Of a DNA stretch of 49,341 nucleotides, positions 8,079-15,859 are shown piece after piece (the first letter of the stretch is position 1; each line of letters starts with the position of its first letter). Source of the stretch: Prevotella sp. (GTDB lineage Bacteria; Bacteroidota; Bacteroidia; Bacteroidales; Bacteroidaceae). Below the pieces are notes generated by a model, which was not told the origin of the DNA, did not search any database, and was given only the letters and a program-made list of their open reading frames with translations. The stretch spans positions 1-49,341 of the forward strand of contig JAFUVV010000030.1 in NCBI GenBank assembly GCA_017477435.1, read 5' to 3'. The position numbers and the translations under genes are program-made.

Positions 8079-9053
8079 ATGAGAAATTCAGAAGAACTTC
8101 TTCGGATGGTCAACGAGCGCATTGCGTCGATGACCTACGACCGCAAGCCTTATTCGCTCTACGAGCCGGTGGAGTATGTCCTCTCGCTCGGTGGTAAACG
8201 CATCCGACCCGTACTCATGCTCTTGGGATATGAGATGTACCGCCCCGATGCCGAGAGGGTTCTCGACGTGGCTGTAGGTCTTGAGACCTATCACAACTTC
8301 ACGCTGCTTCATGACGACCTGATGGATAATGCCGATGTGCGTCGTGGCAAGCCCACCGTGCATAAGCGTTGGGATGCCAACACCGCCGTGCTTTCGGGCG
8401 ACACGATGCTCGTCATGGCGTATTGCAACATTGCGAAGGCCCCTACGGAATCGGCGCAGGAGGTTATGTCGCTCTTCAACGAGACAGCTCTTCAGATAAG
8501 CGAAGGGCAGCAATATGACATGGAATTTGAACATCGCGGCGACGTCACCGAGGACGAATACATCGAAATGATCCGCCTGAAGACCAGCGTCTTGCTTGCT
8601 TGTGCCTTGAAGATGGGAGCCATCATGGCGGGTGCTCCCGCCGAGGATGCCGAGCGGCTCTATCTCATCGGCGAGCGCATCGGGCTGGCCTTCCAGCTGC
8701 AGGACGACTACCTCGACGTGTTTGGCGACCCCGTCGTCTTCGGAAAGGCTATAGGAGGCGACATCATGGAGAACAAGAAGACCTTCATGCTCATCAACGC
8801 TTTGCTGAAAGCCTCGCCCTCTCAGCGCAGTGAACTCGAGCACTGGCTCGCAGCAGAGAGCCCTCGCGCCGAAGAGAAAATAGCCGCCGTCACGCGTATA
8901 TATAAGGAGATCGGCGTCGACACGATGGCGCAGGAGCGCATAAAGAAATACTTCGGCGAGGCAGAGCAGCTTCTCGAAGAAGTAGGCCTCCCCGATGAAC
9001 GGAAGGCTCAGCTCCGCCGCATGGCCGACCAGATGTTGATGAGAAACTACTAA
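8079..9053 (+). CDS. Polyprenyl diphosphate synthase (trans-isoprenyl type)
   Basis: The 324-residue enzyme condenses isopentenyl diphosphate units onto an allylic diphosphate for quinone or cell-wall carrier lipids. Both aspartate-rich motifs are intact: LLHDDLMDNADVRRG near residue 79 and LQDDYLDVFG near 208. GGKRIRPVL near 41 binds diphosphate. The ATG at 8079 (MRNSEELL) is chosen over the upstream TTG at 8055 because the family starts there. Product chain length cannot be read with confidence; geranylgeranyl/octaprenyl-type and farnesyl-type enzymes share these motifs. The gene begins 48 bases after the TonB-type gene. Confidence 0.92.
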   Translation: MRNSEELLRMVNERIASMTYDRKPYSLYEPVEYVLSLGGKRIRPVLMLLGYEMYRPDAERVLDVAVGLETYHNFTLLHDDLMDNADVRRGKPTVHKRWDANTAVLSGDTMLVMAYCNIAKAPTESAQEVMSLFNETALQISEGQQYDMEFEHRGDVTEDEYIEMIRLKTSVLLACALKMGAIMAGAPAEDAERLYLIGERIGLAFQLQDDYLDVFGDPVVFGKAIGGDIMENKKTFMLINALLKASPSQRSELEHWLAAESPRAEEKIAAVTRIYKEIGVDTMAQERIKKYFGEAEQLLEEVGLPDERKAQLRRMADQMLMRNY

Positions 9054-9060
9054 GCCGTTG

Positions 9061-9116
9061 CCCTCCCTAAGGTCCCTAACGTCCCTAAGGACCCTAAAGT
9101 CCTAAATAAAACTCCC
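9061..9116. repeat. Degenerate CCCTAA simple-sequence spacer
   Basis: CTCCCTAAGGTCCCTAACGT and its variants repeat with a period of about 9-10 bases between the polyprenyl synthase and the next gene. It is one of several such spacers in this window. Confidence 0.6.
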
Positions 9117-9133
9117 TAAAACTCCAAAAAACC

Positions 9134-9838
9134 ATGCCCTACCGCCGATTGCCAAAAACCGACTCCGCACGTATCAAGGCCCTGAAGACGTTGCTCGACA
9201 ACAACGATATCTACACAGCTCGCGGACGTTTCATCAGCTGGGATTCCATCAGCCGTGCCCAACCTGCCTGCGATCGCCTGCTGACGGCCACGCAACAATA
9301 TGGCGTTACGCTCCAGGCCCAGACGCGTCATACCCGCAAACTGGCAAAGCTCCAGCGAAGCGCCACGATGTATGTGAGCCATTTCCTTCAGGTACTTCTG
9401 ATGTCGGTTGAACGTGGCGAGATAAAAGCCTCGCAATTAGAGCTTTATGGGCTTAATGGCGATGCCCGCGTGTTGCCGAATATAAAGACTATCGAGGGGC
9501 TCATAGAGTGGGGCAGGAAGACTATCGACGGCGAAAAGGCGCGACTGAAAAAGGGCGGACGCCCGATATACAATCCCACCCTCGCGATGGTGGAGACCCA
9601 CTACGATCTCTTTGTCGCTGCCAACGACCAGCAACGCCTCCAGCTCGAGCGCACCCGTCAGGCTCACGATACTCTCGTGCGCCTCCGGCCAGAAGTCGAC
9701 GAGATACTGCTCGACTTGTGGAATCAGATTGAAGTCCACTTCGCTGATGAGCCGTGGAAGGAGCGCGTGGAGCATTGTAGCAAGTACGGAGTGGTCTACT
9801 ACAACCGCAAGGGAGAGGGAAAGGAAAGTGAAAAGTGA
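9134..9838 (+). CDS. Conserved-looking hypothetical protein, mainly helical
   Basis: The 234-residue protein was not recognised. It has no signal peptide or membrane segment and is rich in charged helical stretches (IKALKTLLDNND, then ERTRQAHDTLVRLRPEVDEILLDLWNQIE). The last 15 residues are low-complexity and basic or acidic (KGEGKESEK). It lies between a polyprenyl synthase and tatD on the same strand, 81 bases after the first and 48 before the second, and has the same codon style as its neighbours, so it is very probably expressed. The even GC3 pattern and the tight packing favour a real gene. No function is proposed. Confidence 0.75.
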   Translation: MPYRRLPKTDSARIKALKTLLDNNDIYTARGRFISWDSISRAQPACDRLLTATQQYGVTLQAQTRHTRKLAKLQRSATMYVSHFLQVLLMSVERGEIKASQLELYGLNGDARVLPNIKTIEGLIEWGRKTIDGEKARLKKGGRPIYNPTLAMVETHYDLFVAANDQQRLQLERTRQAHDTLVRLRPEVDEILLDLWNQIEVHFADEPWKERVEHCSKYGVVYYNRKGEGKESEK

Positions 9839-9886
9839 AAAATGTAAAAGGGAAAGTGAATAATCCTCACTCCATACTCCACAAAA

Positions 9887-10738
9887 ATGATTGACACCCA
9901 TGCACATATCGATGGCGAAGAGTTTGCTTCCGACCTTGCCGCTACTGTGGCTCGTGCCCGCGCTGCAGGCATAAGCCGTATCTTCGTACCAGCCATCAAT
10001 CTGCCGTCGGTCGACACGGTTCTCGCCGTCGCCTCGCAGTTTCCGGGATACGCCCTGCCAATGGTAGGACTGCATCCCGAGGAGGTCGACGCAAACTGGC
10101 GCAGCGTCCTGAGCCAGATGCACGACCGCCTGTTCCATAATTTGAAGCTCTCTCTCCACCCCTCCCTTCCTCCTCTCCTTGCTGACGCTGAGCAGAGGAC
10201 TGACGCATCTTTCTCGCCCTTCATAGCCATCGGCGAGGTGGGACTCGATTTCTATTGGTCGCGTGAGTATGAGAAAGAGCAGATGGAGGCTTTCGAGCAG
10301 CAGGTGCAATGGTCGGTTCAGACGCGCCTGCCACTGATGATACATTGCCGCAAGGCGCAGAACGAGCTTGTGAAGATACTCCGTAAGTATGCTGAACTTC
10401 TCCCCGGCGGCGTGTTCCACTGCTTCACCGGCAACGCTCACGAGGCCGAGGAGCTGCTCTCCTTCGAGCGTTTCTCGCTGGGCATCGGCGGTGTGCTCAC
10501 GTTCAAGAAGAGCCCCCTGCCCGAGGTACTGCCATCGGTGGTGCCCCTCAGCCGCATCGTACTTGAGACCGACAGCCCCTACATGGCGCCTGTTCCCCAT
10601 CGCGGCGAGCGCAACGAGAGCGCCTACGTGGCCGATATTGCTGCCCGGCTGGCCGAGGCCTACGACACCGACGTGCAGACAATCTCCGACATTACCGACC
10701 AGAACGCTGCCCGAATCTTCGGCATAGAAACTGTCTGA
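9887..10738 (+). CDS. tatD: TatD family metal-dependent hydrolase (DNase)
   Basis: The 283-residue protein has the amidohydrolase-like metal-site motifs of TatD: MIDTHAHID at the N-terminus, GLHPEEVD near 67, AIGEVGLDFYW near 113, MIHCRKA near 151, FHCFTGN near 178 and LETDSPYMAP near 226. TatD enzymes are 3'-5' exonucleases on DNA or RNA. An unusual stretch of about 30 residues (LKLSLHPSLPPLLADAEQRT and neighbours, about 86-112) sits between GLHPEEVD and AIGEVGLDFYW, where family members usually have 10 or fewer residues. It keeps the frame and lies outside the catalytic motifs. The gene ends about 95 bases before a four-unit GTAC repeat array. Confidence 0.9.
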   Translation: MIDTHAHIDGEEFASDLAATVARARAAGISRIFVPAINLPSVDTVLAVASQFPGYALPMVGLHPEEVDANWRSVLSQMHDRLFHNLKLSLHPSLPPLLADAEQRTDASFSPFIAIGEVGLDFYWSREYEKEQMEAFEQQVQWSVQTRLPLMIHCRKAQNELVKILRKYAELLPGGVFHCFTGNAHEAEELLSFERFSLGIGGVLTFKKSPLPEVLPSVVPLSRIVLETDSPYMAPVPHRGERNESAYVADIAARLAEAYDTDVQTISDITDQNAARIFGIETV

Positions 10739-10833
10739 TACCGATCCTATATCGAAGAAATACAATTCCGCCTATTTGTTTCATCACGTCCGACTGTACC
10801 CCCATGCAGCGGCAGTATTTTTGTCTTGCCACA

Positions 10834-10916
10834 GTACATGGCCTTTGTACTGCGAGTACATAGGCTTTGTACTCAGAGTACATGACTTTTGTACTCCGAG
10901 TACAAGAACCATGTAC
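10834..10916. repeat. GTAC array A: four 22-bp units
   Basis: GTAC tetramers start at 10834, 10856, 10878 and 10900, each followed 13 bases later by another GTAC. The first unit is GTACATGGCCTTTGTAC and the linkers are TGCGA, TCAGA and TCCGA. The fourth unit (GTACAAGAACCATGTAC) reads in the opposite direction to the first three. It lies between tatD and tRNA-Ser. It is one of six arrays of identical design in this window. Confidence 0.95.
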
Positions 10917-11017
10917 TGTGGTCATTTAATTATGCAAATAATGTTAGCTGTGTCGAAAAAATGACCTTGTTTTTGCAAAAACTGCGAAAAATATTCGGTG
11001 TTTTGCCCGATAAAGAT

Positions 11018-11025
11018 TAATTTTG
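11018..11025 (+). promoter_or_regulatory. -7 element of the tRNA-Ser promoter
   Basis: TAATTTTG matches the TAnnTTTG -7 box and lies 19 bases before the first base of tRNA-Ser. No convincing TTTG was found at the -33 spacing. Confidence 0.5.
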
Positions 11026-11043
11026 CAGTCGCAACGCAAAAAA

Positions 11044-11131
11044 GGAAAGATGCTCGAGTGGCTGAAGAGGCACGCCTGGAAAGCGTGTAACCGGCGAAAC
11101 CGGTTCCGGGGTTCGAATCCCCGTCTTTCCG
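11044..11131 (+). tRNA. tRNA-Ser (anticodon GGA)
   Basis: The acceptor arm GGAAAGA (11044-11050) pairs with TCTTTCC (11124-11130) and G is the discriminator base. The anticodon loop reads CT-GGA-AA within CACGCCTGGAAAGCGTG, giving anticodon GGA for UCC and UCU codons. A long variable arm (AACCGGCGAAACCGGTT) marks a class II tRNA, and GGTTCGAATCC is the T loop. CCA is not encoded. The 3' end is repeated downstream in a 66-bp tandem array. Confidence 0.95.
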
Positions 11132-11331
11132 CTTGCGAAGAGGGGTTCAAAGCTCCGGAGGCGAAGCCGCAGGGAGAATCGAATCCCCGTCTTTCCGCTT
11201 GCGAAGAGGGGTTCAAAGCTCCGGAGGCGAAGCCGCAGGGAGAATCGAATCCCCGTCTTTCCGCTTGCGAAGAGGGGTTCAAAGCTCCGGAGACGTAGCC
11301 GTTGCGTGATTCGAATCCCCGTCTTTCCGCT
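11115..11331. repeat. 66-bp tandem array carrying copies of the tRNA-Ser 3' end
   Basis: The block GAATCCCCGTCTTTCCGC, which is the 3' end of tRNA-Ser, recurs at 11115 (in the tRNA), 11181, 11247 and 11313, exactly 66 bases apart. The 48-base segments between them are identical in the first two intervals (GAGGGGTTCAAAGCTCCGGA and so on) and diverge in the third. The rest of the tRNA is not repeated, so the copies cannot form a tRNA. Open frames across the array on both strands give repeating peptides and are not genes. Confidence 0.95.
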
Positions 11332-11460
11332 AATCTCTCCGCTCTGTGTCTGGAGAGGTGAGAAAAAGGGAATTTTGCATAGACCATTTTTCAAATGCGT
11401 CTTTTTCCGATTTATTTGTTTTTATCTATACATTATTTATATAAAAGAGAAAATATAGAT

Positions 11461-12300
11461 ATGAAAGCAATGTTATTCCGTTTGTTTCTTTTTCTCTTCG
11501 TGCTTCTGACGGCAGGCAATGCTTGTGCTCAGACTGCTGGCGATGATGTTACAGATGCGGCCGTTCAGGCTCCTCAGCAGGTGGCGTCGGCCGATCTGAC
11601 ATCGGTGGACACCGTTCCCGCCGCCGGCGTTATGGCTGAAGAGGCTGATCAACCAGCCGGCGAGGATGGCGGACTGGGCATGGTGCTGAAGAAAAAGTTC
11701 ATCGAGGGAAACGCCTTCTTCATGTCGCTGGTGGCGCTTGCACTTGTGCTCGGACTGGCATTCTGCATTGAGCGAATAATCTATCTGACGCTGTCGGAGA
11801 TACGTGTTCGCGAGTTTATGGAGGCATTAGAGAAACATGTCGGCGAGGGCGACATCGAGGGAGCAAAGGCGCTATGCCGCAACACCCGCGGCCCCGTGGC
11901 GTCGATATGCTATCAGGGATTGTTGCGCATCGACGAGCCCGTGGATGAAATAGAGCGCTCGATAGAGTCGTATGGCAACCTGCAAGTGGCAAATCTCGAG
12001 AAAGGAACGTCGTGGATAAGGCTTTTCATCACCATCGCCCCGTCGCTGGGATTCCTCGGGACGGTGATAGGCATGGTGATGGCATTCGACAACATACAGA
12101 TGGCCGGCGACATAAGTCCAACGATAGTGGCATCGGGAATGAAGGTGGCACTCATCACGACCATCTTCGGAATCATCGTGGCCATCATCCTGCAATTGTT
12201 CTACAACTACATCAACACCCGCATCGATGCTCTGACGGCCGAGATGGAGGATAGCGCGATTTCGCTGCTCGACATCATAACGAAGAAGAGAGAGGGATGA
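11461..12300 (+). CDS. exbB: MotA/TolQ/ExbB family proton channel protein
   Basis: The 279-residue protein begins with a signal-peptide-like segment (residues 1-22, ending NACAQ) and an Ala/Asp-rich stretch to about 75. The three-helix ExbB core follows: helices near 88-110, 182-205 and 220-245, with TIAPSLGFLGTVIGMVMAF near residue 184, the channel signature. With ExbD it forms the proton channel that energises TonB-type proteins. The ATG at 11461 is preferred to the upstream in-frame start at 11395 because the signal-like sequence begins there. It overlaps the next gene by four bases (ATGA). The N-terminal extension is known in many Bacteroidetes ExbB proteins. Confidence 0.9.
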   Translation: MKAMLFRLFLFLFVLLTAGNACAQTAGDDVTDAAVQAPQQVASADLTSVDTVPAAGVMAEEADQPAGEDGGLGMVLKKKFIEGNAFFMSLVALALVLGLAFCIERIIYLTLSEIRVREFMEALEKHVGEGDIEGAKALCRNTRGPVASICYQGLLRIDEPVDEIERSIESYGNLQVANLEKGTSWIRLFITIAPSLGFLGTVIGMVMAFDNIQMAGDISPTIVASGMKVALITTIFGIIVAIILQLFYNYINTRIDALTAEMEDSAISLLDIITKKREG

Positions 12301-12770
12301 AGAAAGCGAAAATAAACGATATCGGACTTCTCTCGCGCCGGGTGCTCTATGTCGTCATCGCACTCTCTGCCATTGTCTTCGGAGCGTTCTTCGTCGTTCC
12401 ACGCGGCGGGGCAAGCGAGATGATGCTCACGGGCATGCTCATTGTCTTCCTGATGATGGTGCTCGTAGGAGCGATGGCAGTGGCGGCGTGGTCGGTGGCG
12501 GCTCGACTGAGAAAGCGCAACCGACAGACGTCGGAAGTGGCGACAATACCGGCAGGGAGGATATCCTTGGGTGTCGTCGTGGCCGTCGGGCTGATAATGG
12601 CCGCTGGCTATCTGCTTTCACCGGGCGGAAGCATCGTGGTAAACGGCGGAGAATACGACAACCGCCTGTGGATAAAGACCGCCGGAATGTTCATCATCGC
12701 CGCCGGATCACTGATGTCTGTCGCAGTGATGTTCATCGTCGCCAACTATTTAATCAACCGTCGCAAATAG
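12297..12770 (+). CDS. Small membrane protein in the exbB-exbD operon
   Basis: The 157-residue protein has four predicted membrane helices, at about residues 15-35, 45-68, 90-108 and 130-152, joined by short basic loops (ARLRKRNRQT near 70). No named family was recognised. It starts inside the exbB stop codon (ATGA overlap) and ends 15 bases before the first exbD, so it is translated with the channel genes. A role as an accessory membrane subunit of this ExbB-ExbD complex is an inference from position only. Confidence 0.8.
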   Translation: MKKAKINDIGLLSRRVLYVVIALSAIVFGAFFVVPRGGASEMMLTGMLIVFLMMVLVGAMAVAAWSVAARLRKRNRQTSEVATIPAGRISLGVVVAVGLIMAAGYLLSPGGSIVVNGGEYDNRLWIKTAGMFIIAAGSLMSVAVMFIVANYLINRRK

Positions 12771-12785
12771 ATCTCTAACGCATAT

Positions 12786-13286
12786 ATGCTCATCCGCCGC
12801 AAACGACACGAAGTCCCTGTGCTGAACATGGTCGCCACCGCCGACATCTCGTTCATGCTGCTCATCTTCTTCCTCGTCACCACGTCGATGGACACCGACC
12901 GCGGTCTGCAACGCAAGCTCCCGCCGATGGACAACAACGAGAAGCGGCAGGAACAACTCGTAAAGGCCGGCAGCACACTGACGTTCAGCCTCACCGACGA
13001 CCATCGTCTGCTTGCCGACGGCGAGGCAATCGATGCGAATGACGTCAGTCGCGTAGCCTCAGACTTCATCTCCTCGCGAGGCAAAGACCACCTCATCGTG
13101 CTCGACGTGAGTCCGCAGGCCGATTATGGACTATACTTCATCGTGCAGAACGGACTTAAAAATGCCTACGGAAGCGTGCGCGACAGTCTCTCGATGACGA
13201 TGTTCAAACGCCCCCTGCGGCAGCTCGACGAGTATGATGCAGCCGAGATAATCGACCGTTATCCACACCGGGTGACGGAAAAATAA
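12786..13286 (+). CDS. exbD: ExbD/TolR family biopolymer transport protein (first copy)
   Basis: The 166-residue protein has the ExbD layout: a short basic N-terminus with RRKRHEVPVLNMVATADISFM, one membrane helix at about residues 18-38 carrying the conserved Asp (ADISFMLLIFFLVTTSMD), and a periplasmic domain to the end. The helix aspartate is the proton-carrying residue of the family. It lies between the small membrane protein gene and a second exbD. The periplasmic part is longer than in E. coli ExbD (141 residues). Confidence 0.92.
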   Translation: MLIRRKRHEVPVLNMVATADISFMLLIFFLVTTSMDTDRGLQRKLPPMDNNEKRQEQLVKAGSTLTFSLTDDHRLLADGEAIDANDVSRVASDFISSRGKDHLIVLDVSPQADYGLYFIVQNGLKNAYGSVRDSLSMTMFKRPLRQLDEYDAAEIIDRYPHRVTEK

Positions 13287-13314
13287 GTCAGAGAAAAAAG
13301 TTTTTTACGCACCA

Positions 13315-13782
13315 ATGGCAATAATAAGAAGGAAACCACACGAGATGCCGGCATTGAATACGTCTTCATTGCCCGACCTCATATTCACCGTGCTGTTTTT
13401 CTTCATGATCGTAACCCACATGCGCAAGCATGAGGTGAAAGTCAGCTATCAGGTGCCGCAAGGCAAGGAACTCACGTCGGTTGGCAATAAGCGCAACGTA
13501 GTAGATTTGTATATCGGCCGGCCGTTGAATACGGCAGAGAGGGAAGAAGGAACCGTAGCCGTGCAAGTCGACGACAAGGAAGTGGCGCTCGGCGAGTTGT
13601 CGTCGGCAATGGCAGAGCGCATGGCCGAGTTTTCCGAAATCGACCGCGACCAGGTGATCGTCTCGCTGAAAGCCGATGCCAGCACCCCGATGAGCGTCAT
13701 CAACGAGGCAAAACTTGCACTCAGGAAAGCTGGAGCACTCAAGGTGAGCTACTCCGCTCAGGAAAGAAAAACCGCAGAATAG
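13315..13782 (+). CDS. exbD: ExbD/TolR family biopolymer transport protein (second copy)
   Basis: The 155-residue protein repeats the ExbD layout: RRKPHEMPALNTSSLPDLIFTVLFFFMIVTHM with the conserved Asp at about residue 21 in the single helix, then a periplasmic domain. It begins 29 bases after the first exbD, on the same strand. Paired, unequal exbD genes after one exbB are common in Bacteroidetes, where they supply TonB or gliding/type IX-like machines. The two copies are clearly diverged (the first has TADISFM, this one SLPDLIF), so they probably have different partners or form a mixed dimer. Confidence 0.92.
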   Translation: MAIIRRKPHEMPALNTSSLPDLIFTVLFFFMIVTHMRKHEVKVSYQVPQGKELTSVGNKRNVVDLYIGRPLNTAEREEGTVAVQVDDKEVALGELSSAMAERMAEFSEIDRDQVIVSLKADASTPMSVINEAKLALRKAGALKVSYSAQERKTAE

Positions 13783-13867
13783 ACACAAAAATGTTCTATT
13801 TCGGAGAATTTCCCCTTATTAATATGTTAAAAATGAAATTCTCCTTTTTATTTTATAATATTTTTGT

Positions 13868-13875
13868 TATCTTTG
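13868..13875 (+). promoter_or_regulatory. -7 element of the lrp-like gene
   Basis: TATCTTTG is a perfect TAnnTTTG box 30 bases before the ATG at 13905. It indicates that the regulator can be transcribed apart from the exbD genes and that the longer frame starting at 13791 is not the true start. The -33 region is T-rich without an exact TTTG. Confidence 0.6.
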
Positions 13876-13904
13876 CTAGCGAAAATAATATTAAACCTAA
13901 TACA

Positions 13905-14381
13905 ATGGCACATCAAACATTAGACAAACTGGATAAGAAGATCCTGCAATTGATATCGGAAGATGCGCGTGTACCTTTCCTTGAGGTCGCACGAGTATGT
14001 AATGTCAGCGGAGCAGCTATCCATCAACGTATTCAAAAGCTTACGTCGATGGGAGTGCTCAAAGGCTCCAAATTCATTATCGATCCAGAGAAGATCGGAT
14101 ACGAGGCATGCGCCTACGTCGGCCTTTACCTGAAAGACCCAGAGTCGTTCGACGAGGTCGTAGAGAAACTGAAGAATATTCCGGAAGTCGTGGAATGTCA
14201 CTACACCACAGGCGGAATGGACATGTTCATCAAGATTTATGCAAGAAACAACCACCATCTTCTCAACATCATCCACGACAAGCTCCAGCCGTTGGGACTC
14301 CAGCGTAGCGAGACGATTATCTCGTTCAACGCCGCCATCGACCGTCAGATATCGGTCACAGCGGTCAATGCGGAAGAATAA
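13905..14381 (+). CDS. Lrp/AsnC family transcription regulator
   Basis: The 158-residue protein has the family layout: a winged helix at about residues 5-55 (LDKLDKKILQLISEDARVPF, then VSGAAIHQRIQKL as recognition helix) and the RAM/AsnC effector domain at 70-145 (VVECHYTTGGMDMFIKIYAR). These regulators sense amino acids or related metabolites as dimers to octamers. The ATG at 13905 is chosen because MAHQTLDKLDKKIL is the canonical start and a -7 box lies 30 bases upstream. A clear terminator follows at 14405. The target genes are not evident from the neighbourhood. Confidence 0.93.
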   Translation: MAHQTLDKLDKKILQLISEDARVPFLEVARVCNVSGAAIHQRIQKLTSMGVLKGSKFIIDPEKIGYEACAYVGLYLKDPESFDEVVEKLKNIPEVVECHYTTGGMDMFIKIYARNNHHLLNIIHDKLQPLGLQRSETIISFNAAIDRQISVTAVNAEE

Positions 14382-14400
14382 ATCTGCAAAACATATCAAA

Positions 14401-14443
14401 AAAGCAGCCACATGAACATTGCGATTCATGTGGCTGTTGCTTT
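14401..14443 (+). terminator. Terminator between lrp-like gene and folA
   Basis: CAGCCACATGAA (14405-14416) pairs perfectly with TTCATGTGGCTG (14425-14436) around an 8-base loop. TTGCTTTA follows, and AAAGCAG precedes on the other side. It sits between convergent genes and can serve both. Confidence 0.75.
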
Positions 14444-14450
14444 ATATGTG

Positions 14451-14939
14451 CTACTGTCCTTCGCTGCGAGTGTAGTCGACGAATGCATATCGGTGGGTGT
14501 GGCGGTCGTCGATGTCGTGGTCTTCACGATTGACTTCCTTCCAGTCGTCGTAGGGTGGGAAGAAGGTGTCGGCCTGCTCGGGAGTATCATCTATCTCTGT
14601 GAGGCACAGACGGTCGGCCACTTCCAGTGCCTGTTTGTAGACGCTCGACCCTCCGATGATGTAGACGTCCTCGTCGGGTGAGCAATGAGCGAGAGCCTCG
14701 TCGAGCGAGCGGTAAACCTCGCATCCGGGGCATTCTGCCTTGCTCCGGCTCAGTACGATGTTGCGCCGATTGGGCAGAGCACCCTTCGGGAGCGACTCAA
14801 ACGTGCGCCGACCCATGATTATGGTGTGTCCCGTGGTGAGTTGCTTGAAGCGCTTCAGGTCGTTGGGCAACCAATAGAGCAGCTTGTTCTTGTAGCCTAT
14901 GGCGCGGTTGCGAGCTACGGCAGCGATGATGTTTATCAT
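14451..14939 (-). CDS. folA: Dihydrofolate reductase
   Basis: The 162-residue enzyme reduces dihydrofolate to tetrahydrofolate with NADPH. The catalytic acid is Asp27 in WLPNDLKRFK. IIMGRRTFESLP (near 40-51) and YIIGGSSVYKQAL (near 93-105) are the NADPH-binding segments. It lies 112 bases downstream of thyA on the same strand, which suits recycling of the dihydrofolate made by thymidylate synthase. The length matches chromosomal DHFRs. A Trp at residue 23 sits at the position usual in bacterial enzymes. Confidence 0.96.
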   Translation of the reverse strand: MINIIAAVARNRAIGYKNKLLYWLPNDLKRFKQLTTGHTIIMGRRTFESLPKGALPNRRNIVLSRSKAECPGCEVYRSLDEALAHCSPDEDVYIIGGSSVYKQALEVADRLCLTEIDDTPEQADTFFPPYDDWKEVNREDHDIDDRHTHRYAFVDYTRSEGQ

Positions 14940-15051
14940 TTCTTTTCAGGTCTTTTGGGTAAGTTATTTTTCTAACAGGCTATGGTAATCATTTTTTTCG
15001 CATTGTTCAACAACACATCTCAATCCTCAATTATTCTTTCTCAATTACCCG

Positions 15052-15846
15052 TTATACGCTTACGGTGGCCTTGATATGCTCCCATGGGTCGTAGTCCTCC
15101 AGCTGGAAGTCTTCGTATTGGAACGAGAAGAGGTCTTTCACGTCGGGGTTGATCTTCATCTTCGGCAGCTTCCGTGGGGTGCGTGTGAGCTGAAGGCGTG
15201 CCTGGTCGAGGTGGTTCAGATAGAGATGAGTGTCGCCTGTGGTGTGTATGAAATCGCCCGCCTTGAGTCCTGTAACCTGTGCCATCATCATTAGCAACAG
15301 GGCATAGGAGGCGATGTTGAACGGCACTCCGAGGAATGTGTCGGCGCTGCGCTGGTAGAGTTGTAGCGACAGACGGCCGTTGGCAACGTAGAACTGGAAC
15401 ATGGTGTGGCATGGTGGGAGTGCCATCTTCTCAACCTCGGCAACGTTCCATGCGCTTACGATCATTCGTCTGGAATCGGGATGGTTCTTTATCAGGTTCA
15501 GCACGTTCTGTATCTGGTCGATCGTACCGCCGTTGTAGTCGGGCCATGATCGCCATTGATGTCCGTAGACGGGACCGAGTTCGCCGTTCTCGTCGGCCCA
15601 TTCGTTCCAGATTCTCACTCCGTGTTCCTGCAGATAGTGGACGTTGGTGTCGCCTTTCAGAAACCACAGGAGCTCGTAGATGATTGATTTCAGGTGTAGT
15701 TTCTTGGTTGTGAGTAGCGGGAATCCGTCGTCGAGATTGAAGCGCATCTGGTTTCCAAACACGCTCAGTGTGCCCGTGCCGGTGCGGTCTTCCTTCTTCA
15801 CTCCTTCGGTCAGGATGCGGTCGAGTAGGTCGAGATATTGTTTCAT
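15052..15846 (-). CDS. thyA: Thymidylate synthase
   Basis: The 264-residue enzyme methylates dUMP to dTMP using methylene-tetrahydrofolate, yielding dihydrofolate. The nucleophile is Cys146 in [12 protein letters not shown], the same position as in E. coli ThyA (also 264 residues). The dUMP-binding RRMIVSAWN and the [15 protein letters not shown] segment are present. It starts 13 bases after the rsmF-like stop and is followed by folA, forming a folate-dTMP pair behind an rRNA methyltransferase. Confidence 0.97.
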   Translation of the reverse strand: MKQYLDLLDRILTEGVKKEDRTGTGTLSVFGNQMRFNLDDGFPLLTTKKLHLKSIIYELLWFLKGDTNVHYLQEHGVRIWNEWADENGELGPVYGHQWRSWPDYNGGTIDQIQNVLNLIKNHPDSRRMIVSAWNVAEVEKMALPPCHTMFQFYVANGRLSLQLYQRSADTFLGVPFNIASYALLLMMMAQVTGLKAGDFIHTTGDTHLYLNHLDQARLQLTRTPRKLPKMKINPDVKDLFSFQYEDFQLEDYDPWEHIKATVSV

Positions 15847-15859
15847 ATTGTCTTTGTCG

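Noticed and set aside
9437-10765. 442-residue open frame on the minus strand over tatD and the helical protein
   Set aside because: It is antisense to two well-supported plus-strand genes, one with full TatD motifs, and has no recognisable domain; such long shadow frames are common at this base composition.
11023-11298. 91-residue repetitive protein over the tRNA-Ser array, and its minus-strand counterparts
   Set aside because: The peptide repeats come from the 66-bp tandem DNA repeat and run through the tRNA itself.
11335-11357. CTCTCC...GGAGAG hairpin as a terminator after the tRNA array
   Set aside because: The stem is only six bases and no T-run follows on the plus strand.
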